Source of the DNA: Pocillopora verrucosa
Taxonomy: Eukaryota; Cnidaria; Anthozoa; Scleractinia; Pocilloporidae
Direction of reading: 5' to 3'
DNA length: 64,000 nucleotides
NCBI RefSeq assembly: GCF_036669915.1
Contig: NC_089325.1
Coordinates: 8,943,392-9,007,391, forward strand
A model generated the notes under the pieces. The model was not told the DNA's origin. It made no database searches and saw only the letters and a program-made list of their open reading frames with translations. Made by a program: the position numbers and the translations under genes. Positions 1 through 12,508 of this stretch are shown here, piece after piece (position 1 is the stretch's first letter; each line of letters begins with the position of its first letter).

Positions 1-3000
1 CATGATATACAATGAAGTGCATCAATTCCAACTGCCAAGTTGTTTCACATCAGTTTATTAAATGATTACACTTGACTTCGTCAACATTATACCCAGCAGA
101 AAAAGTGGCTTAACGACAAGCCCATTGACCTCCACCTTAAGAGGTATGAGTTCAAGACCTACCCAGGTCATCATCTTGTGCCTTAAGGCAAAACAGTCCA
201 CCCAACAGTATAACAGTGGTAGCCAACTGTCAGGTAAGCCTCACGAAATTCAGGGGGAGTACCAATACTTTCAGTTGCTTCATCCTTAATACCAGCATAA
301 GCTTAGAGAGAGCATGGACTGCCTGGATCACTTTCTGACCCTCACTTATAAATACGTTGTACCCAACCCACCAGTTGCTAGTCTCTGTTTGTTAAATGGG
401 TCCATGGCAAAATCCAGCACACCACTACCACACTGAATTACAGGCAGGCCTGAATCAGGAAGCCGACCGGGCTTATCTAACTGAAAACAGAAATTTGATC
501 ACATTGTGAGATAACTTATTATAAGTGTCTCTAATAAAAACAATAATTTAAATAACAAAGAGAATAAAAATAAGCTATAATTTATAATCAGGATAATAAT
601 AAATATCAACAAGAAGACCTCCAATGATTTGAAAATGGTCTTCAGGATGATTGCCACTGAAATAAAAAATCTAAGAAAAAAGTCAGTTTTGCTTCTCCCC
701 GACTCTGTCTTTGAAGCCACTAGCCATTATTTGCATTATATCTATAAAATTGGTTCAAAAACGGCCAGGGGTTTTCCTTCAATTGCACCTTGGTGACAGC
801 TCATCTGCAACCAAAGCCTCCCCCATGCAAAGGAATTCACTGCAATTAAATTCATAAAAAAAATTGGCTTGGACAGATACAAATGCATGTTTGATGGATT
901 ACTTACAGGGACCACAGCGATTTGGCCTCCAGGTCCTGATAAGGAAAAGCGGCAAACTTCTGATTGACTTGAAAACCATCAGAGTCTGCTAGTACTGATA
1001 TGCTCAAATTCCGTACATTGTCTATATTATTGCTTTTGTGCATGGGAGTGCCATGAAGGTGTCTGAATTTTGATGTACGTGCAGCTGTGAAAGTCTTTCG
1101 TGGCTTTGTTGAAGGTTCTGCCCAGGACCAGCAGATGATGTTAATTTGTTGACAGTTTGTTGAGTTTGTTGAGAATTAGCTTCTTCTTTTGGTGATTCTC
1201 TGGACTCACTTGTTGAATGCTTAAACACAACAATAACAAGATACCTCCTAATTACCCAATATTGCACTATGTAGGTAATCTCTTTACACTCTATTTAAGT
1301 TGTTGAATGGCAGGTCATGCCATTAAGAATCCACATACATTCCCATTGTTACAATTCTTAATGGATTAGCTAGAGGTCTTTGTTGAGTCACTTGGTAGGG
1401 ATGACACATACCCGAGTCTTTTCTCATGCAGTGTAAACATTTTATTACCTTACTACAAATTGAAATAGAATATAGTTTAATGTAATGTTAGGAAAGAACT
1501 TACAATAACTTACCTTTTCTACAGCAACACTTGGTTTCTGACTTTCTGTTGCTGGTTTTGGCTTGAGTGTGGGTTTCTGTGGTTTTTCTTGTGCTGTTGT
1601 TGTTTTTTGACATTCCATTTGTCGTTTTGATGGATCAAGAGAAACTCTCCTTAACTGTTGGGAAAAACACGCCTTTTTAGCACTGACTCCAGTCAATTAC
1701 ACACAGGAAGATTCAGATGTTTTCTTCTTTCTGTGCCTGTGACAATATAAATGACTTTGTTCCTTATTACCAAAGCAGGTCAGATTTATCATCTCTATTA
1801 AGGTAACTACAAATGAAGTATACATGAATAACACAAGGATCTGATGCTCTGTAACTTACAGGGTTATTGGATCCACTGAACCACTCTTCTGCTGTCATGG
1901 ATGCTTCTCTTGCAAAAGTATCAGGAAACAAGTCTTCATGAAAATCCCTGTAAGACTTCAATAAAAAAATTAATTGACTGAGTATCAAGTTAAATGAATG
2001 CAGACGCAGAACAAAGAAAGAAAGAAAAATAGAAAGACAAATTGGCAAAGGACCAAACCAAAAAGTGAAAAAATGAATGAGAGACATGATGCTAGAACAG
2101 TCAAACAAATACACAAACAAGGAGACAATAAAGAAATGGACAAACAAATCAGTCATGAGTTACATGATTCAATTATTTCTTTACCTTTCGTGGCACACAG
2201 TAACTGATAGGGACCACTGATGATTTTGTTAGCTGAAGAAGTCGTACCACTTCACATTTCATTACATTCATGGCAAGTTTAGGTACAATGGCCATACCTT
2301 TGTGCTGTTGGTCCATCACCTGTGATGACACTTGAAAGTAGTACAGAAAATTTTATATCAGTAGAAATTTCAATACTCTCACTGTATCATAAAGAAACAA
2401 AGGCATTAATATTGAGTTCACACTCATTACCACTGGCACAGGATCAATCAAAGCTTAAGAAGTTAGCTCACACTACAGAACAGAGTAGTGACACTGACAG
2501 TTAAGCAATGAATACTATTTTTCTAACAAATGTCACTTTATGTAATGAGCATGTTTAATTGAGATATTTATCTCAATTACCTGAAGTTACAAATGATGTG
2601 GCAGTATCAGATACCTCCAAATACTGGATTGAAGAGTCACCCTGAGAGATAAAATAAACAAATGGATTAGGTCACAATAACAAGAGTCTATTATGTACTG
2701 GATTGAAAGGGGGGAAACCACCCACAAAGCTGTGTTTACTTCATGCACGCTGCTCATTGAATCAAATATGACTACCAACTCTCTCATTTTGATTTGCGAG
2801 ATATTTTAATATAACATAAATCAGGACATAAGAATGAAAAAGAATATCAGGGGGTATCATGATTTGACACCAAATTCTCACAACTACCATTGTAGGAAAT
2901 GAATGGAGACAGCATGAAGAATTACTCTCAACTTTTTGAGATTTTGGGAGTAAAAGGGCATTAAATAAACAACGTCAAGTGCTGTTTGGAGTGTGTTAAG

Positions 3001-6000
3001 TTAGTTAGTCATGTAAATAGTTTAATGCACCCCTTGTATGTATTAGAACATGTTGTCACCAAACAAGTATTAAAATTACAATTTGGACATAAGACAATGT
3101 GGTAATAATGAATGGTAAAAACAAATACAAGAATAATAAGGTATACACAATAATACCTTCCCAGCTAAGAACAACATGTTGGTGTCTGGATCAAAAAATG
3201 GCATCAGAATTCTGCATGTACAAAAGTTATGTGGATAAAAATAGAGATGAGAGTGTTGGCCATAGAATTACACTGCTTGGATTAAATGTGGTGTGGAACG
3301 TTTGGTAATACCTAAAGTCACAGACAGTGCTTGTTCCATTTGAGTGTCACACAGAACAATGAATTATGCACAATTTTTTTAAGAAAAGTTTTACAAAAGC
3401 TGTTTGTTTAAAATAACCATTTGTTAAAGAAAGTGAAATTTAAAAACTCACTATTATCCTGTAATTGAAACTTGTGTTTTGACAGCTATATCTTTTCTTT
3501 ATCACCTTAGATTTCAAATCTGATTTTGTAAAAAAAAAGCTAGGAAAGTTAAAAATGGTAATAAACTTTGAGTTCACTTACCCAGATGATGTATCAAAGC
3601 TCATCCTCTGTAATGGACTGCATATATTTTTCACATCCCTAACAACAACTTCACGGTTGCGAGACTGTTGAAAGAGTAATTTAGAAATGTCTCATGTTTT
3701 CAAAAGACTCTTTCAGCTAAACTAAGTAATATTCTTACCTGACTGAAACCTGTGCTTATAATTTTGTCTGTGTTTCCCAGCCACAGCACTCTTGAGTCCT
3801 TGATTCCTTCCATGCCTTCACATTCCTGCAAACACAGCACACAGTCACTTAGTTTTGAAATATTTTGTTAATTCCTATCAACACTAAATTCTTCATCTTT
3901 CAAAATGAAAATATAATCATACAAATCTTCGTCTAAAACACGAAGTGAGTGAGGCCCTTGATAATGGGACTAGCTGATACATGTTATGTGCATGTACATC
4001 ATTACCATTATCAATATTATTCAATATCTATTATAACATAGCCAGCAAATTGTCTAATCAAATTCAATTGCACGAGCATGCTTCATATTCCTATTATGCA
4101 TGCTCATGACATCAGCAAACAAATCCCTCAAGAAAAAAATTTTCCACCAGGTTGAAAATATTATAAAACAATTGGTTCATACATCATCTGTGCATTCATC
4201 AATATATGAAGCACTTGGGAAGTTCGGAGAGTACTCAAGAAGCTAGAGTTACTCTCGGCTACACCTTGAGCAACTCTTATGCATCTTTTGTGCTCTCCAA
4301 ACTTCCGTGTGCTTCATATCTCAATGAACACGTGCTGATGTATGAACCAATTGTTAGTTTGTTTACTCACCGCAACAACAGAATTTCCACGTGGGTCTAG
4401 GATGCGCACCTTCTTGTCCTGAGAAAGTAAAGGTTAGAAGAATGATGTCATTGTAGAAATGTACTTTATCAGAATAAAAATTATGTGAAATTCTTATCTG
4501 GTATAAAATTAGAAATATAACACTGTCTTATAAATAGCTGACCTTGCTGGATGTAACTAATAAAGAACCATCCCCTTTCCAGCAAAAACTTTGAACCAAG
4601 TCGCGATGGTTTTCCAAATCTGTACCCAACAAGAAATGATAAAACACCCTTTGATTAATACACAACTGCAAATATATGAAAATCAATATGTACACTGCTG
4701 TTGAAGAAATGGATGTAGAAGCAATCCTCACAGTCACGAATACTACTTAACTAGTAGTGAAAATAAGGCTTGAAAAAAATTCAGGTCTGTATGGGATTTG
4801 AACTCATGACCTCTGTAATACCGGAGCAGCGCTCTACCAACTGAGCTAACAAACCAACTGGGAGCTGATCATTATGTTAGTTACAAATAAAACCTCCATG
4901 TGGTGAATACATGACTGCAAATATATGAAAATCATATATGTGCACTGCACTTATTTTCACTACTAGTTAAGTCACATTCATAACAGCAAGGATCACTTCT
5001 ACATTCAACCCTTTGATTAATTGTGTCATATGAATGCATGTAGCTCATATAGAGTATTATGAAATATTAAATATTATTTTAGTTAAATAGTAATACTACT
5101 CTTATTGCATAATATTATACTGACTGTAGTTCAGCTGCTGTTTCTGTAGATCCCAGATGGTGACAGACTTCCCACATGAACTAGCTAGTACCTATTTCCA
5201 ACAATCAGCAAAATCATAGAAAAAAATCACACAAACAGTAGAGTATTTTGTGATTTATAATCATGAATGAAATCTCATGTTTTTAAATTTATGATTCCAT
5301 ATACAGTAGGTAATAAAAAAAAGATGCAGATTTAAATAAGGTAAAATGTTTTCTTGTGCAAGTCTTTTCATTTAATATTACCAATCATACCATACCTCAC
5401 TTGCTGCAGGATGGAACAGCACATTTTCTACGCGACCCTTAGAAAGAGAGTAACAAAAAAAGTAATAAAAAAGTAAACTCATAATCACTGGGGACATTTT
5501 TGTTCACCCCATAGAATTTTTTAAAGCCATTTAGCAATTGGGTTGTTGATGTTTTCCTATACATTGTTGTTGTTGTTTTGTATCTTTTTATAATGGGAGA
5601 AGGGACTGAATTGCAGTTATAGAAATATTAAAGTTTTATTACTGATGTTGTAACTTACAGGCTGCTGTGGAAGAAGTACAAAGTGGTGCAGACAGGAGTC
5701 CCTTTTATGCCTTCCTCTGGAATTTGCCACAGTTTAATCTGCAAACCAGATAGAAAATAGAACTAGAGTTACAACAGATATTTTGAGCCTGGTCCATTTC
5801 GCCATTTGACAAGGAGGCAGTAAAAATGAAAATTTTGTAATCTTAGAATATTTTCAAACAGGTAACTGCCTTCTTCTCATCAAGTTGTCAGTTTAAGCAG
5901 CCTCTACAAGCTTGTGGTTAATAATTTCAGACACATAAGTAAAAAAAAATTAAACTTACTGAAACAGTCATAAGAGCAAGTTGTCAGAAGCCTTCCATCA

Positions 6001-7463
6001 GCGGGTGAAAAGTCCAGGTCAGACACAAAATCTGAACAGAGGAAAAGGCCAATAAAAAAACAGACTAAGTAAGAGAGATACCTTCCTCTCCAGATCAAAT
6101 GACTGTTTGAAAATGTTTAAGCAAAGCTGTACAACCGAGCAAGGAAAAATCATCTAGTAACCATAAAATTAGTAATTCTAATGATAATAATAATAAATGT
6201 CCTGCATGAGCATGGAGGAAAGGCAGTGACTGTTCCTTCCTTCCTACCTCTTCAAGAGGAAGAACACCAAGACTTCCTCCACCTGAGGGATGAATATACT
6301 CTGTAAATGGCGATTACCAAATTTGTACATTGCCCTACTTCTGCAAGGTTTGTATTCTGTACTTCTTAAGAGAAAATTTAATCACTTTACAAAAATTTTT
6401 CTACATCTTTTCTGCCTTTCCATGACTTAAAACAAAGTGGCTGGTTCTTGAATCAAGTGAAAACAAACAAGTTATAGATGCAATTTTTATCTTTGTTTTT
6501 TCAACATGCAATTTTCAATAAAGGTTAAAATAGATGGTGTGATAAGTCTACCTCCTGCATCCACATTGAATGCCATGAAGATGTCACTTGCTTTGATGTG
6601 ATTTCCATGGGAGCTCATTAGGCTTCCAACTCTTATATCAGTAATGCACTCCTAGAAAACAGGTACATTGTTTGGTCAAGTATATAATGTGTTCAAAGCA
6701 ATATTCATAGAACAACACCCTAGTGTGCTCTAATAAAAGGATCCACACTCAAACCACCAAAAGAAGTTTTGACTTGCTCTTCCCTTGAGAAAACCTCAGA
6801 TGGTGGCAATGGCCAAGTTGCGTGGCAGCAAGCCTCTGTCATCATATGATGTATTAATGAAAATCCTGGTTAAAAATCCCTATATATAATTTACGCCCCC
6901 AAAACCCCACGCTTTACTACAAATTGGAACACAAACCATTCCTCCACTCCTATCTGGCGCTGGCTTTGCATCAAAAATAAAAAAACTTTCAAATACACTG
7001 AACTGCTGTGCTGCCCACCCGCACTCCCCTCGGACCCCAGGATAATAGGGATTTGACCTTAGTTGATTCATCACTGCAGAGAGTTGAACCACAAATTAAA
7101 CAAAGCCTTCAACTGCTGAACATTTGCAGCAGAATAGATTTCCAAGGTTTACGATGATTGCAGTCAAGCATTATTTCTTGCATTTAATCTTAGATGCCAG
7201 ATAAAATGAAATTGCCTTAGTTTAGATTCATATCGGTGCTCTCAAACCCTAATATCTTAAGTAATTATACTGCTTGTCTACGAACGCAAGTAGTCTATGA
7301 AAAAAAAAAGAACTGAACATAAGTCAAAAGGTAAACTGAAATTTGCGAAGTACGTAGACTGGCAATCGTCATTGAAAAAAAGATCGTGAACAACGGTACC
7401 TACCTCTTTCTTCGGAATCTTCGGAGCTGCATTTCGATATTTGGAAGCCTTAAAACGATGCAT
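1..7463 (-). CDS. CORO7: Coronin-7 (partial; continues past the left edge)
   Basis: Coronin-7 is a double-propeller WD40 coronin of the Golgi/endosome that controls F-actin assembly and trafficking. The start is MHRFKASKYR at 7463. Exons recognised going down are 7404-7463, 6552-6651, ~6202-6282, 5960-6031, 5659-5738, 5396-5437, 5121-5191, 4543-4619, ~4372-4419, 3739-3825, ~3582-3665, ~3143-3205, 2580-2643, ~2187-2320, ~1862-1949, ~1514-1660, ~905-1225 and ~400-479. Diagnostic pieces are NHIKAS, DLDFSPADGRLL, IKLWQIPEEG, FDPDTNMLFLAGK, DFHEDLFPDT (the end of the first coronin unit) and DKPGRLPDSGLPV in the linker to the second propeller. Several exons need a 1-nt correction: exon 5 shifts frame before LLPQQP, and the exon 3 donor at about 6201 reads GA where GT is expected. 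Below position 400 the frame could not be followed. Family identity is certain; exon edges are approximate. Confidence 0.9.
4170..4353. mobile_element. Foldback (hairpin) element
   Basis: The outer 30-70 bp on each side are reverse complements. CAATTGGTTCATACATCA at the left matches TGATGTATGAACCAATTG at the right, continuing into TATGAAGCAC...AAGTTCGGAGAG against CTCTCCAAACTTCCGTGTGCTTCATA. The loop is about 50 bp. No coding potential fits. It lies in a coronin-7 intron and is probably a non-autonomous foldback/MITE-type element, although no clear target duplication was found. Confidence 0.6.
4660..5008 (-). mobile_element. tRNA-derived SINE-like insertion with 13-bp target duplication
   Basis: The direct repeats CCCTTTGATTAAT flank the insert at 4647-4659 and 5009-5021. 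Inside, on the minus strand, 4855-4784 forms a tRNA-like head: acceptor halves GGTTTGT/ACAGACC pair, the A box reads TAGCTCAGTTGGTAGAGC and the B box GAGTTCAAATCCC. The anticodon stem is imperfect, so this is a tRNA relic and not a working tRNA. The head lies between inverted arms (about 4709-4768 against 4946-5007), and a 30-bp segment beginning ACTGCAAATATATGAAAATC occurs on both sides. It sits in an intron of coronin-7. Confidence 0.65.
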
Positions 7464-8326
7464 CTTTGCAATTTATCCGATATAAACAAATAATTCACTC
7501 AGACAGCTGTTTAATGCTTTTCAGGCACGCGAGAAATCTCGTGAAATCGCCAACTTCCTCCACCGGGACAACCCCGCAATGCCATATGGGAATGGTTTTA
7601 AAAATTTCCCGCTCTGCTGGAAAATGGGAATGGTAAGGTTCACAAGAAAACAGGAATAATTTACTCAAATTAACTCAATCTTCTGCTCCTCTTACCGCAA
7701 AACATATTCCCAATGAAAGTTCCCTAAGTGTTAGCTTCCTAAGCTTCAGGAAACAGAACTCATCACCCATCAAGATGAAGATAAAATGGCTACTGTCTCG
7801 GATCAAGTGAGTAGCAAGGAAGGAGGGTTCTCCTCTCCCAAACAAGTCTTCCACGAAAAGTGCAAGTTTTCATTCACATTCATTTGATATTTATTTACAT
7901 TGATTTTTTTTACATATACTAGTTCATTTGCCCAAACATAATGTTGGGTATACAGAGCTCAATGTAAATTTGAAGTTTAAATATACTCTTTGGCTCTGAA
8001 ACCATAGAAAGCAGTCTTTGCTAATGACATTTTTCTTATGCTCCCTTTAATGTCACCTATTCTCCCACCATTTCTTGCTGGAACATTCTATCAATTCACT
8101 GAAATCTGAACAAGATACCCCATTGTATGCACTTGTGTTTTGCTTGTCATGCTTGTCAAGTATTTCATGTTTGAAACTCATGATAGGTAAAGCTTTCTTT
8201 TTCACTATTTCACCTAAGAAACAAATTTGAGTTAGATGGAGTTTCACTCTACTTGTGGTATGTACAATACAAATTGCCTAGTTTCCAGCCAAAAAAAATT
8301 CTGCTACTTATTTCCCACACAGCAAA

Positions 8327-8426
8327 GTGCAATGAAATACAAATCACATATTTCACCCATGGATTGATAGTTTTGAGTGCAATGAAATACAGATCACATA
8401 TTTCACCCATGGATTGATAGTTTTGA
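8327..8426. repeat. Two-copy 50-bp tandem repeat (left arm)
   Basis: Two adjacent units of 50 bp begin GTGCAATGAAATAC and end GATAGTTTTGA, and differ at one or two bases. The mirror copy is at 62396-62495. It lies in the 3' flank of the TFPT/HMG gene. Confidence 0.85.
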
Positions 8427-8691
8427 TGAGCTTTTAGTAAACAAACTAGAGAGTAACAACAAATATCATTTGAACTCATAAAAGTTCAGCTGAAAATATG
8501 TATTCTTTTAGCTGCAACTCCTAGCTACCAAATTAAGAAAAATAGCCTGTTTGGTAGGGAAAGAGAAAAAAAGGTAATTACATGAATCATCTTAGGGTAA
8601 AAAAATTCAGAAATTTTTTAAGTACCAACAAAAAATTATATTGAGGACACTTATTTAAAATGGCAAGAAACTGGGAAACACACTACAGAAA

Positions 8692-10738
8692 CTAAAGAAA
8701 TGAATCTTGAGGAGAAGAGTGCATCTCTTGATAGTTGTCAAAACCACCATCTTCCCCGTGAGGGAAAGAAGCTGCGGCATCGGAATGTGTGGAATATTTA
8801 GCTGCATGGAGGCAAGGCTTTGTGGAGACAGTGGGTTGTTTAGAGTTGGTGATTCCACTGAGCTTCTCTGATCAGGAGAACCCTTGTTCAAAATGACTGC
8901 TGTGGTCTTTGGGGTTGATGATGCAACCGCTTTCTGTTTTGGAGTTTTGGTCCTTGCTTTCTTTACAGGAGGTTCTTTGGGGACCTTGTCTGATGTGTAT
9001 TTTTTCATTTCTTTTTCATATCTCTCTTTATCTTTTTCATACATTTCATAGTAAACCTAAAAGATAAAAAAACAACCAATAAACAGTCTTTACATGTAAA
9101 GAAGTAGGTGATGACTTCAGAGACATTGTTGGCATTACCCGTATGTAAGAAATGCCAATATAATTCCAAGAGTCAGTTTAGCTTTTATATTGTTTTTAAC
9201 TGTTTTCCTCTTCCTGCTAGAGGACTTTCCTATAGACAATGCAGGATTGAACAACGTGTAACATTGTATAACAATGTCCTTTCTTTTCCAAACCTTTTTA
9301 TCTTCAGTGTCCAAGTTATTCCATTCCTTGGCAAGTGACTTAGTTAACTCATGGTGTCCTATATGGGGATCCTTCTGATCATCTTGCATAACAGTGCGCT
9401 GCTGTTGGCAGTACATAAAGAAAGCATTGGCTGGTTTTTTAGGTGCATTTGGATCTTTGTCTTTGTCCTTGTCCTTTGAGTTATCACGTTTCTTGTTCTT
9501 TTTCACAGGTGGTGAGTCTGGACTCATAATTCACCAGGTAAGAGGGGAGAAGGTGCAGATTTTGGAAATGCCTCTGAAACTATTTCTGAGAGTAGTTCAG
9601 CCTGGGGAGAGAAAAAAATTGCTATGTTAGATTTTTAGATTGAGATATGAAAAAAAAAAAAAAAAGCAAACAAACAAATGTAGCCATACATGTTGCATCC
9701 CAGTTAATTAAAGAGTCTTTAAAGGTAATACTTGATGATGACTCCCACACAAAAATTGGTTGGATAAATCACTTCTTTTTACAACTAAACATTCAATGAT
9801 GATGTGATATACTACAAGGTAATCAATGGAAATATAAAATTAAATTGAGCCTCACCTGAAATGGTGGCTGTGCAGCTCGATAGTCATCATTATACTCATC
9901 TAATCTGTCCTTGAGAAAGCTAAAAACATAATAGATTGAAAAACTAAGAGATATATTTATTTATCATAACATATTCACCCTTTCAACTCCAGAAGTAATC
10001 ATTAAATACTATCTTCTTAAAATTGTCGTACACTGACAACCAAACAGGTAATGAAAACTAGAAAATTATCAGATTAGACATAGCCTTGGTAAACTTCAAT
10101 TCTCTCAAACAGCCCGCAAAGAAACTTAAGGCCACCAGTTAGGGGAGTTAGCCTTTGAATCCTTTTAGTGAAATTGTTTATTTTTTTTTTTTAGCATATT
10201 CCTTAGTTATGATCACAACGATATTTTGTTGTTGCGAGACTTCTCTTTCTATCATTGCTTTTCTGTAATTTTTCCCTAGTTCTTATTACATGTCAGCAGT
10301 AGCTCTTTCGCTGAATCGTACTCTGTTCATCTCTATCAGTAACAACTTGAGATAAAAGTTTTCTTTTCAAAATTATTTTATTGCTTCCAAGTTAGGAGAC
10401 TATCGGTAAAATTCACCGAGACAGGCAAAATTCTCTTACCTTCGCTGTTTTCGATAGCGCTTTAGAAGAGTCTTAACATGGTATATACGATTGACTAATC
10501 TCTCGTTCTCCTGTGGATCAAAACAAAGTTAAGGTGATTTTCAACTTCGTCAACACTCAGTAATTAGTAGCCCTGCATTTCAAGATATGTAGTTCTCCCA
10601 AAACCGTAGCGTACATCACTGCTCGATCTGCCTGCAGTGTTTAAGTAAAGTAAAGTATTTTGTTTGCACACAGTGTCGTGATCTGTAAAAAGATCGAAAG
10701 ACACATTTTGATCTTCTTCATCCGCCATGTTAAATTCT
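8692..10738 (-). CDS. TFPT-like / HMG-box protein, left copy, frame-shifted at the 3' end
   Basis: This is the mirror copy of the gene at 60086-62130, starting at 10738 (MADEEDQNV...). The five exons are recognisable, including the HMG-box exon with DPNAPKKPANAFFMYC. One residue differs from the right copy in the box (KDPHIG here, KDPNIG there). A 1-nt loss near 8757, after LLSLTG, shifts the frame, so the acidic C-terminal tail is lost as written. The damage is of the same 1-nt-gap type seen all along this arm and may be a base-calling fault. Confidence 0.8.
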
Positions 10739-12508
10739 AGCACTACCCAGAGGCCATTGCGTTCATATTTCTTTTGACAGTTTCACGGTAGTCCCTCAGG
10801 GATTCTCGGTTTCCTCCTAATGAGAGATGCTACTGGAGACGAGGTTGCAGTCCCTAAATTTTCCTCAACGATTTTTCGTCACTTTTTCTAATGGTTTTCA
10901 CTTCATTTGAACAACTAACCATACTGTGCGTAAAAAGGAAAAAAAAAAAGCAAAAATTGAACTTGTTAATTTCATCTAGACCCACAAAAAAAATTGATAG
11001 GGTAAAAAAAAGCTGTGCCTTGCATCATACTAGAGATTTTACGTGGAGGGTGCTATCCTCTATCTCGAATCAACGCGCTTGTTGCAACAAAGCGATTCAG
11101 CTCCTCTTCTCTATCAGCGTTTATTACAAAAAGGTAAACATCAAGTCCAATTGTTAATAGGCGTGGGCGACCGACAAGAAACCCCTAGCTACTTTTGCCA
11201 TTTCAGCGATACCACGAAAATCTCAGTGTTATAGCTGCTAGTGTTAGCTGTTTGATGAATGTCTCAAAATGCAGTTAACTTCACGTAACTCACTGAAAAG
11301 AATAATGGAATTTCATTTACTCAAATACTTTTAAGTGACAAAACGGTCGCTTGAAAATTTCACTCTGTGACATCCATCTATTAGGGCCTTTCCGCACTTG
11401 CGAAAAAGTTGTTTCTTTTGAAAATTTTTCTGTCATCACCAACATTTTTCAAGTAGGGATGCTTTGTCGCGACTTGATAATTTTTGCCGAAGCGGAAAAA
11501 TCTTCAAACACGCCGCCGATAGAATTTGTCCTGGGTAAAAACTGGACAAAATCGACTGAATAAACAAAACTGTGATAAACTTGTCTATCATTTGTCGTAA
11601 TATTGATCGCGAATATTGTCTTTTATCGCTTAAGTCGGGGATTCTAAAATTTTAAAACGACTTAGGATAAATCCTTGAAATTGGAGTCGCACAGAATCCT
11701 TTGCCAAACTATGCTGGCCGGTCTTATGAACAGATCAGGCGCTGACGGAATTTGACGGCTTTGACATTATGGATGCGAATGTAACTGACGAAACCAAAAT
11801 TTGCCCTTTGATTTTATCGGGAAAATTCTAGGTTTGTCTGCTAATGCGGAAAGGCCATTACATACGAAAATTACAGAATCCTCAGATTATTTTGAGAAAC
11901 GTCGGTGTCCACGGGTTATGATACATTATGGGTACAAAATCACGTTTAACCATTCTATTCCCAGGTTTCAACTCAAATGCATTGTAAAGACAGATGCAAC
12001 ATTCTTCTGCATTCAGATGGATAACAAAAGTCACAATGTTTTCGTATTAGCCTTAGTTAGGTGGTAATTACTGAAGAAGTAATGTTTATACAGTACAATC
12101 ATTTCAACCTGAATCTTTTGTTTTAAAGTCATCTCACGATTGTTATATTAAAACAAAATGTAATGTTTCGATTAAGTGACTAACAATAGGTTCAGTTGGC
12201 TTATTAAGAATCGTTTTGCGGACTGTGCCGTTAACTACCGTAAAAGCAACGACACCTCACCGATTGTAATTTCTATTAAATGGTCAACCTACATGTGTCC
12301 AATCCACCTTCGTAGGGGAGACAATTCGTCGCCCTTTTAAATTTCTAAATCACAGGATCATCTAGCAATCATATAGGTGCACAAATGAAATCTTGAACAA
12401 AGGCTGCTTTCTGAGCCTCACAGACCCAGAAGGATTAACAGCTTCCTTGTGATAAAACAAAGCGCTGAATCAAACAACTGAAGATACAAAAACTCCTTGC
12501 TTCCTAAA
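10739..12508. other. Intergenic stretch between TFPT/HMG and the mucin-like gene (left arm; mirror 58304-60085)
   Basis: The two genes lie on the same strand, with the mucin-like gene upstream. Apart from the 473-bp MITE-like element I see only short random frames, poly-A/T runs near 10940 and 11005, and no conserved protein segment. It probably contains the TFPT/HMG promoter and the mucin 3' UTR. Confidence 0.5.
11384..11856. mobile_element. MITE-like element (left arm copy)
   Basis: The same 473-bp element seen from the other strand runs from GGGCCTTTCCGCACTTGC to CTAATGCGGAAAGGCC, with ATTA on each side. The equal length in both arms shows that it was inserted before the arms diverged. 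Confidence 0.65.

Noticed and set aside
4784..4855. Functional tRNA gene
   Set aside because: The A and B boxes and the acceptor stem are present, but the anticodon stem mispairs and the unit sits inside target duplications, so a SINE head is more likely.
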